Source: CAYMRB01 sp964392615
GTDB taxonomy: Bacteria; Planctomycetota; UBA8108
Direction: 5' to 3'
NCBI GenBank assembly: GCA_964392615.1
Contig: CAYMRB010000174.1
Span: 1-18,790 of the forward strand
DNA: 18,790 nt
A model generated the notes under the pieces. The model saw nothing but the letters and a program-made list of their open reading frames with translations. It had not been told where the DNA came from and did no database searches. Shown here piece after piece: positions 14,088-18,790 of this stretch. Position numbers and translations under genes: made by a program. The first letter of the stretch is position 1. Each line of letters begins with the position of its first letter.

Positions 14088-14908
14088 TAGCGCAGCAGGT
14101 CGGCCAGCGCGTCGACGACGCCCTTGCAGGGCTCGCCCCACTCCGAGATCCACTGGTTCCGCTCGCCGAGACCCTCGGCACCGCCAGCGTTGCTGTAGAT
14201 CACCGACAGCGTGACGGCGAAAGGCAGGAAGAGCAGGAGGGTCGCGACGGCGAGAACCGCCGTCCACGCCGCGTGGCTCTTCTTGCGCTTCATCTGCATG
14301 ACGCGCGCACCGCCGCCGCGCAGGAGGGTCCCTTCCTCGGCCGGATCGAGGAGCGTGTCCTCGGTCGTGTCGAGCTCGAAGGTATCGGAGTCCTCATCGC
14401 CGAGATCGAGAATGTCGGTGTCGAGAAGCGTCTCGTCACCCATCCCGGTGTCGTCGAGGAGGTCACCGCCAGGCAGCGGCGTCGTCGTCTCGGAGTCGTC
14501 GAGCACGCCCTCGAGATTGAGGACGGTCTCATCCTCGCCGCCGGGGGCCAGATCGTCGCCGCCGCCGAGGTCGATCTCGAGATCGTCGTCCAGCGACAGC
14601 TCGATCTCGCCGGAGCGGACGGGGGTCGGCTCGGCAACCGGCTCGGGAGTCGTCGACTCGGCGTCCGTATCGCCGAGATCGATACCGAAGTCGATGTCGT
14701 CATCGCCTTCGAGAAGATCGATCTCCCCATCCGACAGGATGATCTCGGGCTCACCGCCACGATGCGCGTCGAGAGCCGCCTGCGCGAAGACGATCTCGTC
14801 GCCGTCCTTGTCGCACGCGATGCCACCCGACGCCACCAGCTCCTCGAGCTGCTTCGGCGAGAGGCCTAGCTGGCTCGCAGCCTCGTTGAAACTAACACGT
14901 TCACTCAC
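14087..14908 (-). CDS. Helix-turn-helix protein with acidic linker and one membrane helix
   Basis: This 273-residue protein has three parts. Residues 5-50 (VSFNEAASQLGLSPKQLEEL and on to FAQAALDAHR) look like a MerR/excisionase-type winged helix-turn-helix. Residues 53-194 are extremely acidic, with Asp/Glu/Leu repeats such as DDDLEIDLGGGDD and TLLDTDILDLGDEDSD. A basic KRKK then precedes one membrane helix (about 213-238, AAWTAVLAVATLLLFLPFAV), with a short C-terminal tail likely outside. This suggests a membrane-tethered DNA-binding protein, or a scaffold using the fold for protein contact. I do not recognise a named family. GTG 14908 was chosen because it directly precedes the domain and has GAGGA upstream; the longer frame to 14986 adds an Arg/Pro stretch. 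Its TAG stop touches the MITE-like element. It lies 111 bases after the next gene upstream. Confidence 0.78.
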   Translation of the reverse strand: MSERVSFNEAASQLGLSPKQLEELVASGGIACDKDGDEIVFAQAALDAHRGGEPEIILSDGEIDLLEGDDDIDFGIDLGDTDAESTTPEPVAEPTPVRSGEIELSLDDDLEIDLGGGDDLAPGGEDETVLNLEGVLDDSETTTPLPGGDLLDDTGMGDETLLDTDILDLGDEDSDTFELDTTEDTLLDPAEEGTLLRGGGARVMQMKRKKSHAAWTAVLAVATLLLFLPFAVTLSVIYSNAGGAEGLGERNQWISEWGEPCKGVVDALADLLR

Positions 14909-15019
14909 GGTCGTCGTCCTCGGTGCAGTGTCTGGTGGGCGATCTCTGGGCCGTTCTCGATCCTCGGGGGCGGGCCGCCAGCGCACAGGCCAGCTCGTCG
15001 CCGTCCGACTTACTTCGTC

Positions 15020-15376
15020 TTACTTCGACTTCTTCTGCTTCTTGAGCAAGTCCTGGACCGCGTCGACCGACATGCGGCTTCGCGGCTTCAGCTCATCGGG
15101 TATGAGGTCCCAAGTGATGTTGCGGACGCCCTTGTACTCGATCCCCTGGCTCTTGACGCTGTAGGCAGCGACCTTCTTGGTCGCGATCTGGAAGACCCAA
15201 AGGACTTGATCGCTACCGCCCTGCGACTGTCCGGTCGCGAGAACGTATCCGCCACCCTCTGCACCCGTCGCTTGACCGAAGGCCGTCGGGGCCGGCGTCC
15301 GCAGACTGACAACGAGATTCGCAGCCAAGAGCGTCGCGCAAACTGCCAGCAGAGCGATCGTCAGTTTATTCCGCAT
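15020..15376 (-). CDS. Small exported or membrane-anchored protein
   Basis: This 118-residue protein has an N-terminal signal or anchor (MRNKLTIALLAVCATLLAAN, then LVVSL). The mature part begins near TPAPTAFGQA and holds a compact domain: GGGYVLATGQSQGGSDQVLW, then VFQIATKKVAAYSVKS and LKPRSRMSVDAVQDLL, with a basic KKQKKSK end. The pattern of a repetitive readout (LATGQ...DQVLWVFQIATKKVAAY) suggests a small beta-propeller-like or beta-sandwich piece. I recall similar small planctomycete proteins but know no function. ATG 15376 follows GGGGG closely and AAAGGA further off. A longer frame to 15451 would hide the signal. It is probably co-transcribed with the helix-turn-helix gene downstream. 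Confidence 0.72.
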   Translation of the reverse strand: MRNKLTIALLAVCATLLAANLVVSLRTPAPTAFGQATGAEGGGYVLATGQSQGGSDQVLWVFQIATKKVAAYSVKSQGIEYKGVRNITWDLIPDELKPRSRMSVDAVQDLLKKQKKSK

Positions 15377-15745
15377 GAAACCCCCATATCCTTTCTTCGC
15401 CAGAGCGCCAACTGCGCGCCCCGCGGAGCCAAAGCGTTCCGTTCCGTTCAATCCTTACGTGGATCTCGACGTTCCGCGTCGGCGGGACTTGACGGCGAGG
15501 GCCCGAGCGCTCGACGCGCAGCGACCCCAAGAACCGTGCGGGAGGCTGAGACACGCCTCCTATCTCCCGTCTACACGGAGTCGCAATCTTATCACACGGC
15601 CGATAACCGACCAACGGGAAACCTCCCCTGGCGGCCCCTCTCCAGACGGCCCCCAGACGGCCCCCAGGGCCGCCCGACAGGGCCCGGACGACACCCGAAC
15701 ACAGCGCGTAAGCCGACCGCGGAGAGCAGGCTGGCCGCGGGCGCG
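15377..15745. other. Intergenic region between dnaA and the exported-protein gene
   Basis: No gene is visible in these 369 bases. They hold the candidate promoter at 15586-15614, a 6-bp hairpin GGAGGC/GCCTCC with an 8-base loop (15541-15560), and a tandem of CAGACGGCCCC (two copies near 15644-15666). The sequence TTATCACAC (15589-15597) is one base short of a DnaA box (TTATCCACA); alone it is not evidence for an origin. No T-rich terminator for dnaA is evident. Confidence 0.5.
15586..15614 (-). promoter_or_regulatory. Candidate promoter of the exported-protein gene
   Basis: On the - strand TTGGTC (15614-15609) and TAAGAT (15591-15586) are 17 bases apart, and TGA precedes the -10 box as an extended -10. 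The predicted leader is about 200 nt and contains the GGAGGC hairpin. Confidence 0.5.
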
Positions 15746-17284
15746 TCAGCGAATAGCCAGCCGCTCGACGATCGCGGCGACCTCTTGAATCGTACGCTCA
15801 TCGCCGCCCTGCAGGAGCCCCGCGACCTTCTTCTGCGCCGAGCGCACCGTCGAGTGGTTGCGCCCTCCGAAACGCCGACCGATCTCGACGAGCGACAGGC
15901 CCGTGAACCGGCGGGCCAGCCAGATCGCGACGTGCCGTGCGTGAACGACGGCCCGCTGGCGCGCCGCCCCGACGAGCTCGTCCTCGCCGATGTCGAAGTG
16001 CCGCGCGACCTCCGCCCGGATGCGCTCGACCGACGCTCGTCGCCGACGCGCCCGCAGCAGATCGGTGACGAGCTCGTGCGCGTCGTCGACCGTCAGCGCC
16101 AGCCGACTCACGCGTGCGTGCACGTCGATACGCAGAAGCGCGCCGACCAGCTCGTGCCCATCGCCGCCGAGGTTCTCGGCGAGAAAGCGCAGCACGTCGT
16201 CCCGCACTCGCCCGTGCAGCCCATCCGCGCGGCGCCGCAGGATCTCCAGCCGCGTCGCAGCGTCGGGCCCCTCGATCCGCGCGACCATGCCGCCGACGAA
16301 CCGCCGGACGAGCTCCGGCGCCAGATCGACGAGCTCGCGCGGCGCGACGTCGGCCGTGACGACGACCTGCTTTCCGGCGTCGATGAGCGCATCGAGCGTG
16401 TGCAGCAGCTCGAGCTGGGTCTTGCCCTTGCCCCGCAGCGCCTGGATGTCGTCCAGCACGAACACGTCCAGAGAGCGGTAGAACTCGCGAAACCGCGACA
16501 AGGTGCGATCCTGCGCGCTTGCCGCGAAGTGCTGAAACCAGCGCTCCGCGCTCACAGCCCGCACCCGAGGCCCGGCCGGAGGAGCCTGCCCGACCCGAAG
16601 CAAATCGCTGCGCTCGGGCGCGCCCTGCTCCGCGAACGCCGTGGCGAAGCCCCGCACGAGGTGGGACTTCCCCGCGCCGCTGGCTCCGTGGATGAAGATC
16701 GGGTTGTAGACACAGCGGCCGGGCCGCGCGAGCGCGTCGGCGATGACCTGGAATGCCAGCCGATTGCCGCCGCCCTCGACGAAGTCGTCGAAACGCGGGC
16801 CCGATGCACGGCGCGCGTCGACGCCCTTCGTCGCCGGATGCCCCGTCGCACGAGCCGGCCGAGACACTGTGCCAGCGGCACCGGCCGCGCCAACGGCTCC
16901 GGCCCGCGCCGCCGCGCGCCCGCCGACACTCTCCGCATCCGTCGCTTTCCGCGCGACCGAGGCCCGCGCCTCCGCGCCGATGGTGGCGCGGCAGATCTCG
17001 TCTTCCCCCGCGCGGTGGCGCTGGTAGAGCTCGGGATCGATGACGAGCCGAACGTCGACCTCTCGCCCCGCCACCTCGCACAGCGCCGCACGAATCGCCG
17101 GGAGGTAGCGCGCCTCGATCCACTCCTGCACGAAGCGGTTCACGACGCCCAGACAGAGCTCCCCCTCCGACTCGGAGAGCACGGTCAGGCCGTCGAGCCA
17201 GCGCTCGAATCGACCGCGGCCGATCCGCGACGCCAACGGCTCGCGCACGGCGCGCCACCAGGAGAGTTGGAGCTCGGCAGACAT
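15746..17284 (-). CDS. dnaA: Replication initiator DnaA
   Basis: This 512-residue AAA+ ATPase binds DnaA boxes and opens the origin. Domain I (about 1-85) has SWWRAVREPL and FERWLDGL. Domain II is a linker rich in Ala, Arg and Gly (about 105-160). Domain III begins at PRFDDFVEGGGNRLAF with Walker A GASGAGKSH (200-208), Walker B FVLDDIQ (275-281), the segment GKGKTQLELLHTLDAL (285-300) and ELVRRFVGGMVARI (324-337). Domain IV ends with the DNA-binding helix-turn-helix LSLVEIGRRFGGRNHSTV (463-480), where Asn replaces the usual Asp of GGRDHTTV. Walker A differs from the common GGVGLGKTH form. ATG 17284 has GGAAGG upstream. The gene is flanked by two gene-free regions; dnaN, recF and rpmH are not beside it, so the usual origin cluster is absent. 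Confidence 0.94.
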   Translation of the reverse strand: MSAELQLSWWRAVREPLASRIGRGRFERWLDGLTVLSESEGELCLGVVNRFVQEWIEARYLPAIRAALCEVAGREVDVRLVIDPELYQRHRAGEDEICRATIGAEARASVARKATDAESVGGRAAARAGAVGAAGAAGTVSRPARATGHPATKGVDARRASGPRFDDFVEGGGNRLAFQVIADALARPGRCVYNPIFIHGASGAGKSHLVRGFATAFAEQGAPERSDLLRVGQAPPAGPRVRAVSAERWFQHFAASAQDRTLSRFREFYRSLDVFVLDDIQALRGKGKTQLELLHTLDALIDAGKQVVVTADVAPRELVDLAPELVRRFVGGMVARIEGPDAATRLEILRRRADGLHGRVRDDVLRFLAENLGGDGHELVGALLRIDVHARVSRLALTVDDAHELVTDLLRARRRRASVERIRAEVARHFDIGEDELVGAARQRAVVHARHVAIWLARRFTGLSLVEIGRRFGGRNHSTVRSAQKKVAGLLQGGDERTIQEVAAIVERLAIR

Positions 17285-17896
17285 GGCCACCTTCCAGGCC
17301 AGTTTCCCGGGGGCCCACGCAGGGTCCCGCCGAGAGCTCCGCCGCTCCCCGTCCACCGCTCGATCGCCCGATGGCCTACGGCCACATCGAACAACCCACG
17401 ACGAGCCCCCGACACGAGCGCACCCGCTCGTTCGGCTTCACGCCGCGATCACCGGCAAGGGGGGTCGGCTAGCTACACCACCACGAGGCAGCCCGCTCGC
17501 CCGAATGCGGCAGGCCATCCTCGCACCGACTCCCCTTCACTTCTTCCCGACTCCTCGAACTCCCTTCGCGATTCCTCGTTCTGACGGCGTGTTCTCTTCT
17601 ACCGACGCCGCTCAACCCGGCCGCTCACACCCGGCCACTCACTTCCGACGGCTTACGCCTCCACCGCTCGCGCCGCAACACCCGCCCTCGCTTCTCTCTC
17701 TGTCCTTTCCGCGGGCATTCGAGCCGTCCGCAGCGGGACCGCTCGGTCTCGAATCTCGAAGCATCCCGAGCCGCCGCGCCCCGCGCGAAATCAGAGCGCG
17801 CTGTCGGCTCGTCCGGCCTCGCCAGGAGACCGCCGCCGCCAGCCCATCGCTGAGAAACGCGCCAGAGAGTTTCGACACTGGACACACCATCAGACA

Positions 17897-17920
17897 GCGA
17901 ATTGCTCTAATGCAAATCGC
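17897..17920. repeat. Near-perfect 9-bp inverted repeat
   Basis: GCGAATTGC (17897-17905) and GCAAATCGC (17912-17920) are inverted copies with one mismatch around TCTAAT. This is the most AT-rich spot of the dnaA upstream region. It has the size and symmetry of an operator for a dimeric regulator; no regulator is identified. Confidence 0.45.
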
Positions 17921-18054
17921 GCTGCGAGAAACCATCCCACGTCAACGCTGCGCGCCGAACCCTGCCAGGCATTCAACCCGAGCAGGCGTGCGGAGCACCA
18001 CCGAAGCTTTCCACCTTAGTTGATCGCGGGAGATCGATCCGAGAAACCTACCAT

Positions 18055-18080
18055 CTTGCCGACTCGACCGACTCGGCAAG
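18055..18080 (-). other. Hairpin at the 5' end of the predicted dnaA-side transcript
   Basis: CTTGCCGA (18055-18062) and TCGGCAAG (18073-18080) form a perfect 8-bp stem with a 10-base loop. It would occupy about +2 to +28 of a transcript starting near 18082, a position known to stabilise mRNAs. An ATG (18054-18052) directly after it opens a 12-codon frame, MVGFSDRSPAIN, ending at 18016, without a ribosome site; it is probably chance. Confidence 0.5.
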
Positions 18081-18088
18081 ACGGCCGG

Positions 18089-18118
18089 ATCGTAGCAAAC
18101 GTTCCGGGGAAGTGTCAA
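18089..18118 (-). promoter_or_regulatory. Strong candidate promoter upstream of dnaA
   Basis: On the - strand a perfect TTGACA (18118-18113) is followed after 18 bases by TACGAT (18094-18089), with TGC before it as an extended -10. It is the best -35 in the window. Transcription would run leftward toward dnaA from about 18082. It lies 67 bases beyond the terminator of the upstream gene. Confidence 0.7.
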
Positions 18119-18184
18119 CGAGGTAGCGTTCGGCCAACCGCCCCGCCTCACGTAAGACGGCTCGCGCCGCGAGGTTCGCAGCCG

Positions 18185-18215
18185 AAAAAAAAGTGCGACC
18201 GCGCGACGGGGTCGC
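18185..18215 (-). terminator. Intrinsic terminator of the HEAT-like gene
   Basis: On the - strand GCGACC (18215-18210) pairs with GGTCGC (18200-18195) around a 9-base loop, then after AC come eight T (18192-18185). It lies 65 bases beyond the stop at 18280 and separates that gene from the promoter facing dnaA. Confidence 0.82.
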
Positions 18216-18279
18216 CAGCATCCGCACGCGACGCCGGAGAAGCGTCACCCGGCGACCTGCGAACGACTGCGCGGAAGCG

Positions 18280-18790
<511 letters not shown>

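Larger units (their letters stand above)
17285..18184. other. 900-bp region upstream of dnaA, possible long leader or origin region
   Basis: No convincing gene lies here on either strand. About 17520-17720 is strongly strand-biased: 17521-17580 is roughly three-quarters pyrimidine on the + strand, so a leftward RNA would be purine-rich. I found no TTATCCACA or one-mismatch DnaA box cluster and no AT-rich unwinding stretch beyond a modest one at 17895-17920. A candidate promoter lies at 18089-18118 with a hairpin directly after it. If that drives dnaA, the leader is about 800 nt. Confidence 0.5.

Noticed and set aside
14878..14893. GCAGCCTCGTTGAAAC, similar to the MITE end
   Set aside because: It encodes the conserved start of the helix-turn-helix domain (FNEAA). 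It has one inserted base compared with the MITE end and no partner repeat, so chance is more likely.
15589..15597. TTATCACAC as a DnaA box
   Set aside because: It lacks one C of the consensus, stands alone, and overlaps the -10 of a candidate promoter.
15206..17584. 792-codon open frame on the + strand opposite dnaA
   Set aside because: Antisense of DnaA, extended across both flanking non-coding regions. It is rich in Arg/Pro with no recognisable motif.
17625..17935. Open frames of 86 and 98 codons on the - strand upstream of dnaA
   Set aside because: No ribosome sites and no family resemblance; the two frames overlap each other and have Arg/Gly/Ser-rich random-like composition.

Overview
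The window looks like a housekeeping stretch of a GC-rich, Gram-negative bacterium, most probably a member of the Planctomycetota or a close relative. The Gram-negative part rests on an LptB-type ATPase and a Pal/OmpA lipoprotein. The planctomycete part is inference: it rests on a very long signal peptidase I with inserted domains, HEAT-like exported proteins ending in an FGY..W..WW motif, and small membrane proteins of a style common in that phylum. No database search was possible.

Layout. 1-352: the broken 5' end of an IS110-family transposase gene, closed by a strong hairpin. 399-6087 (+ strand): an exported HEAT-like protein behind a promoter whose spacer carries a 12-C tract, then rdgB, a 591-residue signal peptidase I, an LptB-like ATPase with a 120-residue basic extension, and two small membrane proteins that overlap by 4 bases. 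6096-6471 (+): the RNase P RNA gene, whose -10 box contains the stop codon of the preceding gene, followed by a clear terminator. From 6566 to the right edge every gene is on the - strand: a C4 zinc-ribbon coiled-coil protein, rpoD, dnaG, rsmA, a Pal-like lipoprotein, a helix-turn-helix/acidic/membrane protein, a small exported protein, dnaA, and a HEAT-like gene cut by the window edge. The two gene blocks converge at about 6509-6565.

How the genes work together. Most encode core information processing: replication initiation (dnaA), priming (dnaG), transcription (rpoD), tRNA maturation (rnpB), rRNA methylation (rsmA) and nucleotide-pool sanitation (rdgB). The others serve the envelope (signal peptidase I, LptB, Pal-like lipoprotein, small membrane proteins). 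dnaG and rpoD are adjacent, as in the classical macromolecular-synthesis operon, but no rpsU is visible.

The non-coding sequence is informative. There are eight plausible sigma70-type promoters, four good intrinsic terminators, a roughly 160-bp MITE-like palindrome touching a stop codon, and an 11-bp hairpin over the dnaG stop codon. A 900-bp unassigned region lies upstream of dnaA, and several starts look leaderless. I see no CRISPR array, tRNA or rRNA, and no defence or biosynthetic cluster. The best candidates for something new are regulatory: the poly-C promoter spacer, the MITE-like element, the dnaA upstream region and a possible attenuator before the zinc-ribbon gene.
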